This document shows positions 17,453 to 26,745 of a stretch of DNA of 64,000 nucleotides, piece after piece. The translations under genes and the position numbers were made by a program. The notes under the pieces are model-generated. The model was not told the DNA's origin and made no database searches. It saw only the letters and a program-made list of their open reading frames with translations. Numbering within the stretch: the first letter of the stretch is position 1; every line of letters starts with the position of its first letter. The DNA is from CAIWHR01 sp039931775. Its GTDB lineage: Bacteria > Pseudomonadota > Gammaproteobacteria > Burkholderiales > Casimicrobiaceae. The stretch lies in contig JBDTRG010000019.1 in assembly GCA_039931775.1 (NCBI GenBank), forward strand, positions 1 to 64,000, written 5' to 3'.

Positions 17453-17480
17453 GGTGGTCTTTCCGTTGGGTCGATCGAGG

Positions 17481-18458
17481 TCAGGGGGCCATCTTGCGGC
17501 CCCACACGCTAAACGCCGGTCGCTCGACCATCCCGGCCTTCAGGTACAGGCGAATCGCGCTCGTCACGTTGTCGCTGTCGACGTCGAGTGTAATCTCCGT
17601 TGCCCCTCGGCCACGAAGCATGCTGAACGCGTCGACTAGCAGCGCGTAACCGATCCCCTCGCCGCGGCAACGTCGCCGCACACCGATCTCGGCGACGCGT
17701 CCGAGGGTCCTGACTCCGTCGCGCCGGATTTCGCACAGCGCGAAGCCGACGATTTCATCGGCGACGGCGACGAGCCATAGCGACGGATCGAAGTCGGCTT
17801 TAGAGTCCCGGCGCTCGCGCCACCATGAGCTCGAGTCCTGCGCCGCGCCCCACTGTTCGGCAAAGGCGTCGCTGAACGCATCGAAGAGCGGCGCCTCGTC
17901 GCCACTTCGAAACACGCGGCTCTCGACGCCGGTAGGCCAGACGACGGGATCGCGAATCTCGTCGGTCCCAATCGCCATCGACAGGAAGTGTCGCACCGGG
18001 GTGAAGCCGTGAGCGCGCAGCAACGCAGGACCGGTCGCGTCGCGCGCCCAGGCCGTCGCCGTCATCGTCGCTTCCCCGCTTGCCGGATTTTCCGCAAAGA
18101 CCTCCGCGGCCCTTTGCCGACAGCGGGTGACCAGCGCATCGCCTATTCCTGCGCCGCGGGCGTCCGGATGCGCGCGCGCGAAACAACGGACCTCGTCCGG
18201 ACCAAAACGCCAAAGATGCGCGAAGCCGACAGTACGCTCGCCGTCGATGACAACGAACGCGTCGCGCGCCGGGTCGCTGCCACCGAAATGCAGGCGTGCG
18301 AGCGCATCCTGCGTCGACGAGCGCGCGACGCCTTGATAGGCGGTGGTGCACGCGTTGATCAGCTCGCCGACCAACGCGGCGTCAGCATCCGATGCGGAAC
18401 GCAACAACGCCGTGTCGCGCAGCTTGGTTGACTTTTTAGACATACAATTCAAAGACAT
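17481..18458 (-). CDS. Tandem GNAT acetyltransferase
   Basis: The protein has about 325 residues, with two GNAT domains. The first is residues ~15-165 (acetyl-CoA loop in HPDARGAGIGDALVTRC) and the second ~180-325 (RRRCRGEGIGYALLVDAF, then YLKAGMV). Both keep the R/Q-x-x-G-x-G/A loop that binds the pyrophosphate of acetyl-CoA. The substrate is unknown. Starts at 18458 or 18443 are both possible (MSLNC before MSKKSTK); neither has a clear ribosome binding site. It lies 28 bases upstream of the dehydrogenase on the same strand and may share its transcript. It is divergent from the SDR at 18611. Confidence 0.78.
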   Translation of the reverse strand: MSLNCMSKKSTKLRDTALLRSASDADAALVGELINACTTAYQGVARSSTQDALARLHFGGSDPARDAFVVIDGERTVGFAHLWRFGPDEVRCFARAHPDARGAGIGDALVTRCRQRAAEVFAENPASGEATMTATAWARDATGPALLRAHGFTPVRHFLSMAIGTDEIRDPVVWPTGVESRVFRSGDEAPLFDAFSDAFAEQWGAAQDSSSWWRERRDSKADFDPSLWLVAVADEIVGFALCEIRRDGVRTLGRVAEIGVRRRCRGEGIGYALLVDAFSMLRGRGATEITLDVDSDNVTSAIRLYLKAGMVERPAFSVWGRKMAP

Positions 18459-18610
18459 AAGGTAACGCATTTCTTGATGGCGCGCACGCCTCGAGGACAA
18501 TCCGGGCCCGGCGCCATCCACCAAATTCCTGGTGTCCAGCAGGTTTCCCGTGACTTCGGACGCCGGAATCGCTACGATGTTGCAGTGCAGCAATATCTCC
18601 GGGAGTCTAT

Positions 18611-19426
18611 ATGGAAATCGCAGGCAAGGTTGCAGTAATTACAGGCGCGGCAAGCGGGATCGGGCGGGCGGTGGCGGCCGAATTGGCCCGCCGCAAGGTA
18701 CGAGCGCTGGCGCTCGTCGATATGGGCGAGACCATCGAGGCAGTCGTCGCCGAGGTCAACGCCGAAGCCGGCCGGCGGGTGGCCTATGCGTATCGGGGGG
18801 ACACCACCGACGAAGCGTTCCGCGCGTCGGTCTTCGACTCGATCAGCAGCCAATTCGATACGGTCACCATGTGCGTGCCGGCCGCCGGCATCACACGCGA
18901 CGATCTCGCCGTTCGCGTCGACAAGATCACGGGCAAGGCGCGGATCTATCCGATCGACCGTTTCAAACAGGTGCTCGACGTCAACCTCGTGGCGCCGGTC
19001 TACTGGGCGCTTGAGATGATCGGGCGAATCGCCGAGAATCGCGCCGCCTGCGGGCTCAAGCGATGGCAACCGTCCGAAGGGATGCAGGGAGCCATCGTCT
19101 TCATCGGTTCCGTGTCCTCGCAAGGCAACCGCGGGCAGATCTCCTATGCGAGCACCAAGGCCGGCCTCGAAGGCGCGGCGGCAACGATCATGAAGGAAGC
19201 GGTCTACTACGGCGTGCGTTGCGGACTGATCCACCCGGGATACACCGACACGCCGATGGTGCGCTCGCTGGGTGAGGACTACATCAGCAAGAATATCCTG
19301 CCGTTCACGCAATTGAGCCGCCTGATCCGCCCCGACGAAATCGCCGACGCCATCTGCTTCATGCTCGCCAACTCGGCGGTGAGCGGCGAACTGTGGGCGG
19401 ACGCCGGCTGGCACGCGCCGGCGTAG
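18611..19426 (+). CDS. Short-chain dehydrogenase/reductase
   Basis: The protein has 271 residues. The Rossmann NAD(P) motif is TGAASGIG (residues 11-18). The catalytic Ser lies in GSVSS (167-170 region), with Tyr179 and Lys183 in YASTK. VLDVNLVAPV provides the structural Asn. Substrate specificity cannot be read. The long segment at 140-160 (AENRAACGLKRWQPSEG) is an insertion relative to many SDRs. It is probably monocistronic: only a pseudogene on the other strand follows. Confidence 0.9.
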   Translation: MEIAGKVAVITGAASGIGRAVAAELARRKVRALALVDMGETIEAVVAEVNAEAGRRVAYAYRGDTTDEAFRASVFDSISSQFDTVTMCVPAAGITRDDLAVRVDKITGKARIYPIDRFKQVLDVNLVAPVYWALEMIGRIAENRAACGLKRWQPSEGMQGAIVFIGSVSSQGNRGQISYASTKAGLEGAAATIMKEAVYYGVRCGLIHPGYTDTPMVRSLGEDYISKNILPFTQLSRLIRPDEIADAICFMLANSAVSGELWADAGWHAPA

Positions 19427-19513
19427 CCCACTTTCGGAGCCGCGGGACACGGTGGCGCGGCAACGACGAGGCGGGCGATCATGCCCGCTCGGAATTCGGC
19501 CGCAAACGCACGC

Positions 19514-19728
19514 CTACTTTTTTCCGAACAGCGCAACGAGCTGATCGAGGGCTTTCCCCCAGCCCTCGCGCAATTCCATTTTCTCGTGTTCCTTGCGGCC
19601 CTACTCGTCGCCGTGGATGACGAGCGCCGAGTACCGCGTCCCTTTGCCGCGTGCCTCGAGTGAAATCACCGCGATGAGTCAATACCTTTCTTTCGGCACG
19701 GGCAGGCCAGGCGCAATGAAGCACGGGC
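19514..19728 (-). pseudogene. Decayed SRPBCC (AHSA1-like) C-terminal fragment
   Basis: On the minus strand the frame ending at TAG 19514 reads GRKEHEKMELREGWGKALDQ, then LVALFGKK, preceded by LIAVISLEARGKGTRYSALV. This is the well-conserved C-terminal helix and preceding strands of AHSA1/SRPBCC proteins. It is broken by TAG at 19603-19601 and TGA at 19681-19679, both in frame, and the N-terminal half is absent: the coding region of the methyltransferase starts at 19767. The reading is direct; the family call rests on the EGWGKALDQL motif. Confidence 0.75.
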
Positions 19729-19766
19729 CATGAAGTAATCGCAGCGCCTGATACCATTCACCTCCG

Positions 19767-20840
19767 ATGTCCGACTTGCTCGCACAACTGCTGAAGACCC
19801 GCCCGTGGCTTCTCGCCGACGGCGCCACCGGCAGCAATCTGTTTGCCGCGGGGCTGGTCTCCGGCGACGCACCGGAACTCTGGAACATCGATCACCCGGA
19901 CCGGATCGCCCTCCTCCATCGCCGCTTCATCGAAGCAGGCGCCGACATCATCCTGACGAACAGCTTCGGCGGCACGCGTTACCGGCTGAAATTGCACAAG
20001 TCCGAAGCACGCGTCGCCGAGTTGAATGAGGCCGCCGCGCGAATCGCGCGGCGCGAGGCCGACGCGAGCGGGCGCGTCGTGGTGGTCGCCGGCAGCATGG
20101 GACCCACGGGCGAGATCCTCGAGCCGGTCGGCCCCCTCTCCTTCGACGACGCACGCGCAGCCTTCGCCGAGCAGGCGGAAAGCCTCGCCCGCGGAGGCGC
20201 CGACGTGCTGTGGGCCGAAACGATGTCGTCGCGCGAGGAAGCGGAGGCAGCCATCGCTGGCGCCGCGCCGACCGGCCTCCCGATCGTATGCACGCTGAGT
20301 TTCGATACCAACGGCCGGACGATGATGGGTCTCGCGCCGGCGGAGCTCGCGGCATTGAATCGGGAAGTCACGCCGCGGCCCGCGGCCTGCGGCGCCAACT
20401 GCGGGGTCGGCGCCTCCGAGATCGTCACCTGCATCCTGAATCTCGCCACGGCCGCGGGACCCGACGCCGTGCTGGTGGCCAAGGCGAACTGTGGCATTCC
20501 GCAATTCGTCGACGGCGCGATCCGCTACGACGGCACGCCGGAACTGATGGCCGACTACGCGCGCCTCGCGCTCGACGCCGGCGCGCGGATCATCGGCGGC
20601 TGCTGCGGGACGACGCCGGAGCACGTCCGTGCGATGCGGTACGCGCTCGAAACGCATGTGCGCGGCCCGCGTCCCGACCTCGACACGGTCGTTCGGCAGT
20701 TGGGCGAGGTTTCGACCGGCGCGCGCGCGCAATGGGGAGGCGACCTCGATCGCCTGGCCGGCGCCGCCCCGGGTGCGGACACGTCGCGTCGCCGCGGCCG
20801 GCGGCCTCAGGATCGGCCATCGCATGGAGCCAAGGAATGA
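19767..20840 (+). CDS. Betaine-type homocysteine S-methyltransferase
   Basis: The protein has 357 residues. It is a TIM-barrel homocysteine methyltransferase domain (residues 10-295). ADGATGSNL lies at the N-terminus. Zinc ligands are Cys212 in GANCGVG and Cys279/Cys280 in GGCCGTT. NSFGG at 65-69 is typical of the homocysteine-binding region. Family members transfer methyl from glycine betaine, S-methylmethionine or dimethylsulfoniopropionate-like donors to homocysteine; the lack of a cobalamin domain excludes MetH. The neighbours (betaine transporter, MttB) favour betaine or a related onium donor. The stop overlaps the next ATG (ATGA), implying coupling with the M24 gene. The C-terminal ~60 residues are basic and low in complexity. 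Confidence 0.85.
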   Translation: MSDLLAQLLKTRPWLLADGATGSNLFAAGLVSGDAPELWNIDHPDRIALLHRRFIEAGADIILTNSFGGTRYRLKLHKSEARVAELNEAAARIARREADASGRVVVVAGSMGPTGEILEPVGPLSFDDARAAFAEQAESLARGGADVLWAETMSSREEAEAAIAGAAPTGLPIVCTLSFDTNGRTMMGLAPAELAALNREVTPRPAACGANCGVGASEIVTCILNLATAAGPDAVLVAKANCGIPQFVDGAIRYDGTPELMADYARLALDAGARIIGGCCGTTPEHVRAMRYALETHVRGPRPDLDTVVRQLGEVSTGARAQWGGDLDRLAGAAPGADTSRRRGRRPQDRPSHGAKE

Positions 20841-22141
20841 GCAGCTTCGCTTCCGACTCCGGGAAGCCCGGCAGCGTCGACCCCGGGGCGCGCATGCGCC
20901 ATCCGGCTGCAGCCGACCCGGCGGGCGGCATGTGGTTGTCGGATACCGAACCTTCCTTTGTCGACACGGACGCATTGCGCAAGGGACGCCTGCGGAAATT
21001 GCGCGACTGGATGGCTGACGCCGGCTACGGCGCGGTGGTCCTGTTCGACCCCTACAATCAGCGTTACGCGACCGGATCGCGCAACATGTTCGGGTACTTC
21101 CTGCGCAACTCGACCCGATATTTTTTCATTCCGGCCAAAGGTCCGATCGTCCTTTTCGAATATCCGCAGAGCTATCACGTGTCGATGGTGCTCGACACCG
21201 TCGACGAGGCGCGACCCTCCAGGCTCGTCTGGTCGTCGGTGTCGAATCGCGACGATGAGACGGCCGGTGCCTTCGCCGACGAGATCGCCGATCTCATGAA
21301 ATCGCACGGCGGCGGATCGATGAAGATCGGGCTCGACCGTTGCAACCACCTGCACGCGCTCGCGCTCGAGACGCGGGGATGCATCGTCAAGGATTGCCAG
21401 GGCGAGCTCCTCGCCGTCCGCGCCGTGAAGTCGGCCGAGGAGGTGAGGTGCCTGCAGGCCTCGATGTCGGGCTCCGAGGCGGCCATTGCCGCGGTGCGCG
21501 CGGCGATCAAGCCCGGGATCTCGGAGAACGAGCTCTTCGCAACGATGTACTACGAGGTGATCCGCCAGGGCGGCGAATTCATCGAGACGAGGCTGCTCAC
21601 CTCCGGTCAGCGCACGAATCCGTGGTTCAGCGAGGCGAGTGGGCGCAAGGTCAGGCCGGGCGAGCTCGTCGCCGTCGACACCGACACCATCGGCTGCTTC
21701 GGCTACTACTCGGACTTTTCGCGCACCTTCCGCTGCGGCCCGGGCAAGCCCACGCCCCACCAGAAGATGCTCTATCGAATGGCCTACGATCAGGTCCAGC
21801 ACAACATCGGCGTCGCCAAGCCCGGCATGGCGTTCCGCGAGATCGCGGACAAGGCATGGAAGATCCCCGAGCGTTTCGTCGAGCAGCGCTACACGTCGGT
21901 CATGCATGGCGTGGGCATGCACGGCGAAACGCCGTTCATCGCGCACGCGATGGACTACGCAACCTACGGCCGGGACGGCCACCTCGTGCCCGGCATGGTG
22001 GTCAGCGTTGAAAGCTACATCGGCGAGAAGGGCGGCCGCGAAGGCGTCAAGCTCGAAGACGAGATGCTGATCACGGAGACGGGCACCGAGCTCCTCTCGC
22101 GTTTTCCTTACGACGACGAGCTTCTCGGCGGCCCCGACTGA
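20837..22141 (+). CDS. DddP-like M24 metallohydrolase-family enzyme (paralogue 1)
   Basis: The protein has 434 residues. It has a creatinase-like N-terminal domain (~45-200) and a pita-bread M24 domain. Metal ligands are Asp281, Asp283, Asp293, His357, Glu392 and Glu407. This extra-Asp hexad, with the ETRLLTSGQRTNPWF signature, is the pattern of DddP (DMSP lyase) rather than ordinary Xaa-Pro peptidases. After the ligand His the sequence is GVGMHGETPF, where the DddP catalytic Asp I recall would be at Gly363. So the chemistry may be lyase, demethylase-like or hydrolase on an onium compound; the substrate is unknown. It is coupled by ATGA to the methyltransferase. Confidence 0.8.
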   Translation: MSSFASDSGKPGSVDPGARMRHPAAADPAGGMWLSDTEPSFVDTDALRKGRLRKLRDWMADAGYGAVVLFDPYNQRYATGSRNMFGYFLRNSTRYFFIPAKGPIVLFEYPQSYHVSMVLDTVDEARPSRLVWSSVSNRDDETAGAFADEIADLMKSHGGGSMKIGLDRCNHLHALALETRGCIVKDCQGELLAVRAVKSAEEVRCLQASMSGSEAAIAAVRAAIKPGISENELFATMYYEVIRQGGEFIETRLLTSGQRTNPWFSEASGRKVRPGELVAVDTDTIGCFGYYSDFSRTFRCGPGKPTPHQKMLYRMAYDQVQHNIGVAKPGMAFREIADKAWKIPERFVEQRYTSVMHGVGMHGETPFIAHAMDYATYGRDGHLVPGMVVSVESYIGEKGGREGVKLEDEMLITETGTELLSRFPYDDELLGGPD

Positions 22142-22150
22142 GGGGCCGCC
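22127..22150 (+). terminator. Hairpin spanning the stop codon
   Basis: A perfect 9-base stem GGCGGCCCC / GGGGCCGCC surrounds the TGA of the M24 gene. The convergent transporter operon ends 16 bases later. There is no T-tract; it may protect or end either transcript. Confidence 0.45.
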
Positions 22151-22165
22151 TCGCCGCGCGCAACG

Positions 22166-23074
22166 TCAACCCTTGATCAAGCCCTGCTGCTTCAGGAAGG
22201 CGTTGGCCACCGATTCCACCGACTTCTTGTCGACGTCGACGGCGGCGTTGAGCTTCAGAATCGTCTCGCTGTCGAGCTTGGCCGCGAGCGATTCCAGCAG
22301 GCCGGCGAGCTTCGGGTTCTTGTCCAGAATTTCCTTGCGCGCGACTGGCGTCATCAGGTAGATCGGGAAGAAGGCCTTGTCGTCGGCGAGAACCAGGACA
22401 TCGAAGGAGATGATCCGGCCATCGGTCGAGGTGACCATCGCAGAGTCGACCTGCCCATCGCGAAGCGCCTGGAATGACAATCCGAAATCCATTTTCACGA
22501 TCGAGTCCTGCGGAACCGTGAACCCGTACGTCTTCTGCACGCCCGGCAGCCCGTCGGGGCGTTGCGAGAACTCGGCATTGGCGCCGATCGTCATGTTCTT
22601 GCCGGCCTTGTAGGCATTGCCGAGATCGGAGATCGATTTGATGCCGAGCGCCGTGCTTTTCGAGCGCAGCATGCCGATCGCGTAGGTGTTGTTCACGCGG
22701 CTCGGCTTCAGCCAGACGATGCCCTTCGCCGCATCGAGCGAGCGAATCTTTTCGTAGCCCTGCTCGGCCGTGTATTTCTCGGTGTCCTTGTAGACGAGGC
22801 TCAGCGCCGTGCCCGTGTACTCCCAGCAGACGTCGACCTGCGCGCTGTCCAGCGCCTGGCGCAGGACGGCGCTGCCCATGCCAACGCGCTTGTCCGGCTT
22901 CATGCCGTTCGCGGCCAGCAGCTGCGTCGTCATCTCGGCCATCAGCTGCTGCTCGGTGAAGCCCTTGCCGCCGACCACGACCACCTGGGCGCCGGCGCCG
23001 CCCGTTGCGATCGCGCTCAAGGCGATGGCGATGAGTCCCAATGCTCTGCGAATGGTCAGCTTGCGATTGCTCAT
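22166..23074 (-). CDS. Glycine betaine/choline-type ABC transporter substrate-binding protein
   Basis: The protein has 302 residues. A signal peptide ends near GAGA-Q (residue ~29). The mature start VVVVGGKGFTEQQLMAEM is the OpuAC/OsmF-type entry into the periplasmic binding fold for quaternary ammonium compounds. DVCWEYTGTAL near residues 80-92 is typical of the family. It is the last gene of a leftward operon: MttB, M24, permease, ATPase, permease, SBP. It feeds the transporter with glycine betaine, choline or a related osmolyte; which one cannot be told. Confidence 0.9.
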   Translation of the reverse strand: MSNRKLTIRRALGLIAIALSAIATGGAGAQVVVVGGKGFTEQQLMAEMTTQLLAANGMKPDKRVGMGSAVLRQALDSAQVDVCWEYTGTALSLVYKDTEKYTAEQGYEKIRSLDAAKGIVWLKPSRVNNTYAIGMLRSKSTALGIKSISDLGNAYKAGKNMTIGANAEFSQRPDGLPGVQKTYGFTVPQDSIVKMDFGLSFQALRDGQVDSAMVTSTDGRIISFDVLVLADDKAFFPIYLMTPVARKEILDKNPKLAGLLESLAAKLDSETILKLNAAVDVDKKSVESVANAFLKQQGLIKG

Positions 23075-23092
23075 TTTGCTTCCTCCGTTGGA

Positions 23093-23830
23093 TCAGTTTT
23101 GCGTGACGATTGCGTCGTGGTTTCGAATGCCGGGAGATACCAGCAGCCTCGTCAGACGCGACAACAGGAAATCGAGCGATACGGCGAGCGCGGCGGTCGG
23201 GATCGCGCCCGCAAGCATCATAGCCGGCTCGAACAGGTCGATGCCGGAAAAGATGAGATCGCCGAGTCCGCCGCCGCCGACCAGATAGGCGAGCGGCGCG
23301 ACGCCGACGTTGACGACCAGCGCGACGCGCACGCCCTGCGCAATGATCGGCAGCGCCTCGGGCAGCTCGACCAGGAACAGCGTCTGCGACGGCGTCATGC
23401 CCATGCCGCGCGCGCATTCGAGCTCGGGTGGAGGCAACTGCCGCAATCCTTCCACGGTGTTGCGCACGATCGGCAGCAGCGCATGGAGAAAGAGCGCGAC
23501 GAGCGCCGGCGGCCGCCCGACCCCGAGCGCCATCATGGCCAGCGCGATGATCGCCAGCGTCGGGATCGCCGTGGCGATGCTCAGCACCTGCATCACAGGT
23601 TCGCATATCCGGCGCGCCCTGCGCCGTGTGAGCAGGATGCCCAGGATCACGCCGACGACGATGGCCGGCCCCCCCGAATACGCAACCAGCATGATGTGCT
23701 GCTGCGTGAGGTGCAATATCTCGCTCTTGTATTTGAGTATCGCCGCGACCCCGCCCGAAAGGATCGCCCATGCGGAGAGCGCGGCCACAACCGCGATGAT
23801 CGCACCCACGCGCACGTATTTTGAGCTCAT
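23093..23830 (-). CDS. ABC transporter permease, betaine/choline type (second)
   Basis: The protein has 245 residues. Five to six membrane segments are visible, with the BPD_transp_1 EAA-type loop ECARGMGMTPSQTLFLVELPEA. Its ATG overlaps the stop of the ATPase gene (ATGA). The N-terminal segment MSSKYVRVGAIIAVVAALSAWAIL is an extra hydrophobic helix. Together with the permease at 24801-25457 it would form the membrane pore of an OsmUWXY/OpuC-like importer. Confidence 0.9.
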   Translation of the reverse strand: MSSKYVRVGAIIAVVAALSAWAILSGGVAAILKYKSEILHLTQQHIMLVAYSGGPAIVVGVILGILLTRRRARRICEPVMQVLSIATAIPTLAIIALAMMALGVGRPPALVALFLHALLPIVRNTVEGLRQLPPPELECARGMGMTPSQTLFLVELPEALPIIAQGVRVALVVNVGVAPLAYLVGGGGLGDLIFSGIDLFEPAMMLAGAIPTAALAVSLDFLLSRLTRLLVSPGIRNHDAIVTQN

Positions 23831-24804
23831 GCAACGGCCTCGCGCGCGACGCCGTTCTCCAGCAGGCCACGAATGCGCTCGAGTCGCACCATGCCAACCA
23901 GGTTGCCATCCGGCTGAAAACACGGAAGCGCGTCGAGATCGGCTTCGACCAGCAACGATAGCGCGGTGCGTAGATCGTCCTCGGGCACCACGTGCGGCGC
24001 GCCCGGCGCGAACGTTCGGGTGCACGGCTCCAGAATTTCCTTGCAACGATGGCGCCGCAGGCGCTTCAGCGCGCGGTCGCGGCCGACGAAGCTCGCCACA
24101 AACGGATCGTCGTTGTCCGCCAGCACGTCGTCGGGCGTTCCCTGCCGCACGATCAATCCGTTGCGAAAGATCGCGATCCGGTCGGCCATCTTCACCGCTT
24201 CGTCGATCTCGTGGCTGACGAAGATGATCGTTTTCTGAAGCCGCGCCTGCATCGCCAGGAATTCGTCCTGCAGCGCCTCGCGCGAGACGGGGTCCAGCGC
24301 ACCGAAAGGCTCGTCCATCAGCAGGATCGGCGGATCCGCGGCGAGCGCGCGCGCCACGCCGATGCGCTGCGCCTGCCCGCCGGAAAGCTCGCGCGGATAG
24401 CGCCCGACATACTGACGCGCTTCGAGCCCGATCATGTCGAGCAATTCGAGCGCGCGCTTCTGTCGCCGCTCCTTGGGCCAGCCGAGCAGGCGCGGAACGA
24501 TGCCGATGTTTTCCTCGACCGTCATGTGCGGGAACAGTCCGACCTGCTGGATCACGTAGCCGATCTTCCGGCGCAGCGTGATCGCGTCGAATTCGCTGGT
24601 GTCCTGCCCGTCGACCAGCACGCGGCCGCCCGTGGGCACGACGAGGCGGTTGATGATCTTCAGCGTGGTCGTCTTGCCGCAGCCCGACGGGCCGAGCAGC
24701 ACGCAAATCTCGCCGCGCCCGACCTCCAGGTTGATGCCGTTGACGGCGGCCACTTGCCGCCCGTCGCGCTCGTAGTGCTTCGACAAATTTTCGAGACGAA
24801 TCAT
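23827..24804 (-). CDS. ABC transporter ATP-binding protein, betaine type (ATPase + CBS)
   Basis: The protein has 325 residues. Walker A is GPSGCGKTT (residues 38-46), the signature LSGGQ, Walker B ILLMDEPFGALD, and the switch His in FVSHEIDEA. A Q-loop IQQVGLFPHM is present. After residue ~245 there is a CBS-like region (VPEDDLRTALSLLVEADLDALPCF), which in OpuA-type ATPases senses ionic strength or nucleotides. It is coupled by ATGA to the permease genes on both sides. It powers betaine/choline-class uptake. Confidence 0.93.
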   Translation of the reverse strand: MIRLENLSKHYERDGRQVAAVNGINLEVGRGEICVLLGPSGCGKTTTLKIINRLVVPTGGRVLVDGQDTSEFDAITLRRKIGYVIQQVGLFPHMTVEENIGIVPRLLGWPKERRQKRALELLDMIGLEARQYVGRYPRELSGGQAQRIGVARALAADPPILLMDEPFGALDPVSREALQDEFLAMQARLQKTIIFVSHEIDEAVKMADRIAIFRNGLIVRQGTPDDVLADNDDPFVASFVGRDRALKRLRRHRCKEILEPCTRTFAPGAPHVVPEDDLRTALSLLVEADLDALPCFQPDGNLVGMVRLERIRGLLENGVAREAVA

Positions 24805-25457
24805 GCGGGCAGCAGACCCGGCGAGGTGAGCCGCCGCTGCAGCAGCGCAAGCAGGCGATCGGAGAGGAGCGCCAGCACGCTGACCGCGATCGCGCCGGCG
24901 AGAATCTGCCGTGTGTCGGTCTGCGTGATGCCGGTGCGGATCAGCAAGCCGAGTCCGCCGGCGCCGATGTAGGCGGCGATCGCCGCAATGCCGATATTGA
25001 GCACGATCGCGGTGCGCACCCCCGCCATGATGATCGGCAGCACCATCGGCGTCTCGACCAGGCGCAACCGCTGCATTCGCGTCATTCCCATGCCGTGGGC
25101 GGCCTCGCGCATCGCGGGGTCGATCGAGCGGAACGCCGCGTACGTATTGCTGATGATCGGCAACTGCGAGTAGAGAAATATCGCGATGACGGCAGGCACG
25201 TAGCCGATGCCGCGGTTGATGAGCGCGAGCACGGGTATCAGCACGCCGAACAGCGCCATCGACGGGATGGTCATGATGATGCTGGCGACGTAGAGCACGA
25301 CACCCGCGAGGCGGCGATTCTGTGCCGCGGCGATGCCGAGCGGAATCCCCGTGACGATCGCCAGGCCGACGGCCACGCCGACGATCGTGATGTGCTGCCA
25401 CGTCAGCCAGAGAATCTTCGGCCAGTTGGAGGCAAAGTAGTCGACGAGCGCGATCAC
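24801..25457 (-). CDS. ABC transporter permease, betaine/choline type (first)
   Basis: The protein has 218 residues and uses a GTG start (25457) with AAGGGGA 5 bases upstream. Five to six hydrophobic segments carry the EAA loop REAAHGMGMTRMQRLRLVETP. The stop overlaps the ATPase start. It lies 20 bases after the M24 gene, in the same operon as MttB. The partner permease is at 23093-23830. Confidence 0.9.
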   Translation of the reverse strand: MIALVDYFASNWPKILWLTWQHITIVGVAVGLAIVTGIPLGIAAAQNRRLAGVVLYVASIIMTIPSMALFGVLIPVLALINRGIGYVPAVIAIFLYSQLPIISNTYAAFRSIDPAMREAAHGMGMTRMQRLRLVETPMVLPIIMAGVRTAIVLNIGIAAIAAYIGAGGLGLLIRTGITQTDTRQILAGAIAVSVLALLSDRLLALLQRRLTSPGLLPA

Positions 25458-25477
25458 ACCGTCCCCTTCGTGCGAAT

Positions 25478-26740
25478 TCAGGCCAGCAGCGCTTCCTCGA
25501 ACGGAAACAGCGACAGCGTCTCCGGCCCGCGCTCCGTGATCAGCACCATCTGCTCCAGCTTCACGCCTTCGATCCCGCCTCTTTCACCGATATAGCTTTC
25601 CACGCAGACCGTCATGTCAGGCAGGAGCACGCCATCATAGCCCGAGCGATCGGCGGCGGCGCCCGGGTAGACCTGCGGATACTCGTTGCACATGCCCACA
25701 CCGTGGATCACGACGCCGGCGGCGAGCGGCGCAAATTTGTCCGGCGGGGTCCACGCGCGCTCGGACAGCTCGCGAAAAGTGACGCCGGGGCGCAGCAACG
25801 CGATGTTGTGGTGCACCTGCTCGTGCGCCAGTCCGTAAAGGGTGCGCTGGTCGCCGCTCGGCTTGCCCGGTCCGCAAAAGAACGTGCGCGAGATATCGGC
25901 GTCGTAGCCGTAGGGACCGACCATGTCGGTGTCGATCGAGACCAGCTCGCGCGGGCGCACGCGGCGTTCGCTGCATTCCTGGTACCAGGGGTTGGTGCGC
26001 CCGCCGGAGGAAAGCAGACGCGTCTCCATGAATTCACCGCCCATCTCGGTATTGGTGGCGGCGAGCAGCGACCACAATTCGATCTCGGTGCGGCCGGGCT
26101 CGAGCGCGTTGCGTACTCTTGCCAGCGCCGCTTCGCAAACCGTGAGGGCCGCGCCCATGCAAGCGAGCTCGTCGGGCGATTTGATCTTGCGGGCATGCTC
26201 CAACGGCTCCTGGCCGCTGAAGAGCTGCAGGCCCAAACCCTCCAGCGCTTTGTGGCCGTCGGCGTCAACGTGGTCGACGGCGAGGCGCCGATTGGCGCCG
26301 CCCTGTGCACGCATCAGGTCGTCGATCTCCTTCGCCCATTGCGCCACCAGTTCGGGCCGCCGGTCCGCGACACAGTAGTAGAACCAGAAGGTTCCGCGCC
26401 GCGCCTCGCCGACGGTCTCGATGCCGTCGGACAGGTGTTCGCAATTGCGATAATCGAAGATCGTGGCCTTGCCCTCGGCGGGTACGAAGCAATAGCGCGC
26501 GGCGTTGTGCATCGTCCAGATCGTCATGTTGCGGGTGCCGGTCGCGTAACGGATGTTGACCGGGTCGTACAGCAGGCAGCCGGCATAGTCGCGCGCGCGC
26601 AATTCCTGCTGCACGCGACCGAGCCGATAACCGCGCAGGCGCGCCATGTCGACATCGTTGCGGTGGTCGACGAGACCCAGGGCCGGCTGCAGTCGCGCCT
26701 GGCGCTGTGGGTCGTCGGCCAGAGTCACACGGTCATTCAT
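25478..26740 (-). CDS. DddP-like M24 enzyme (paralogue 2)
   Basis: The protein has 420 residues. Residues ~38-200 are the creatinase-N-like domain (LLYDPVNIRYATGTRNM) and the rest the M24 fold. Metal ligands Asp270, Asp272, Asp282, His346, Glu381 and Glu396 have the same spacing as in the two paralogues and as DddP. The signature ETRLLSSGGRTNPWY is present. After the ligand His the sequence is GVGMCNEYPQV, with Asn where I recall Asp in DddP. It sits 5 bases after the MttB gene and 20 before the transporter, implying action on the same imported compound. A peptidase role is less likely given the extra Asp ligand. Confidence 0.8.
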   Translation of the reverse strand: MNDRVTLADDPQRQARLQPALGLVDHRNDVDMARLRGYRLGRVQQELRARDYAGCLLYDPVNIRYATGTRNMTIWTMHNAARYCFVPAEGKATIFDYRNCEHLSDGIETVGEARRGTFWFYYCVADRRPELVAQWAKEIDDLMRAQGGANRRLAVDHVDADGHKALEGLGLQLFSGQEPLEHARKIKSPDELACMGAALTVCEAALARVRNALEPGRTEIELWSLLAATNTEMGGEFMETRLLSSGGRTNPWYQECSERRVRPRELVSIDTDMVGPYGYDADISRTFFCGPGKPSGDQRTLYGLAHEQVHHNIALLRPGVTFRELSERAWTPPDKFAPLAAGVVIHGVGMCNEYPQVYPGAAADRSGYDGVLLPDMTVCVESYIGERGGIEGVKLEQMVLITERGPETLSLFPFEEALLA

Positions 26741-26745
26741 GATGC

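Noticed and set aside
22166..25457. Transporter read as a Dpp/Opp peptide importer
   Set aside because: The single-ATPase, two-small-permease, OpuAC-type SBP layout and CBS-like tail fit quaternary amine uptake.
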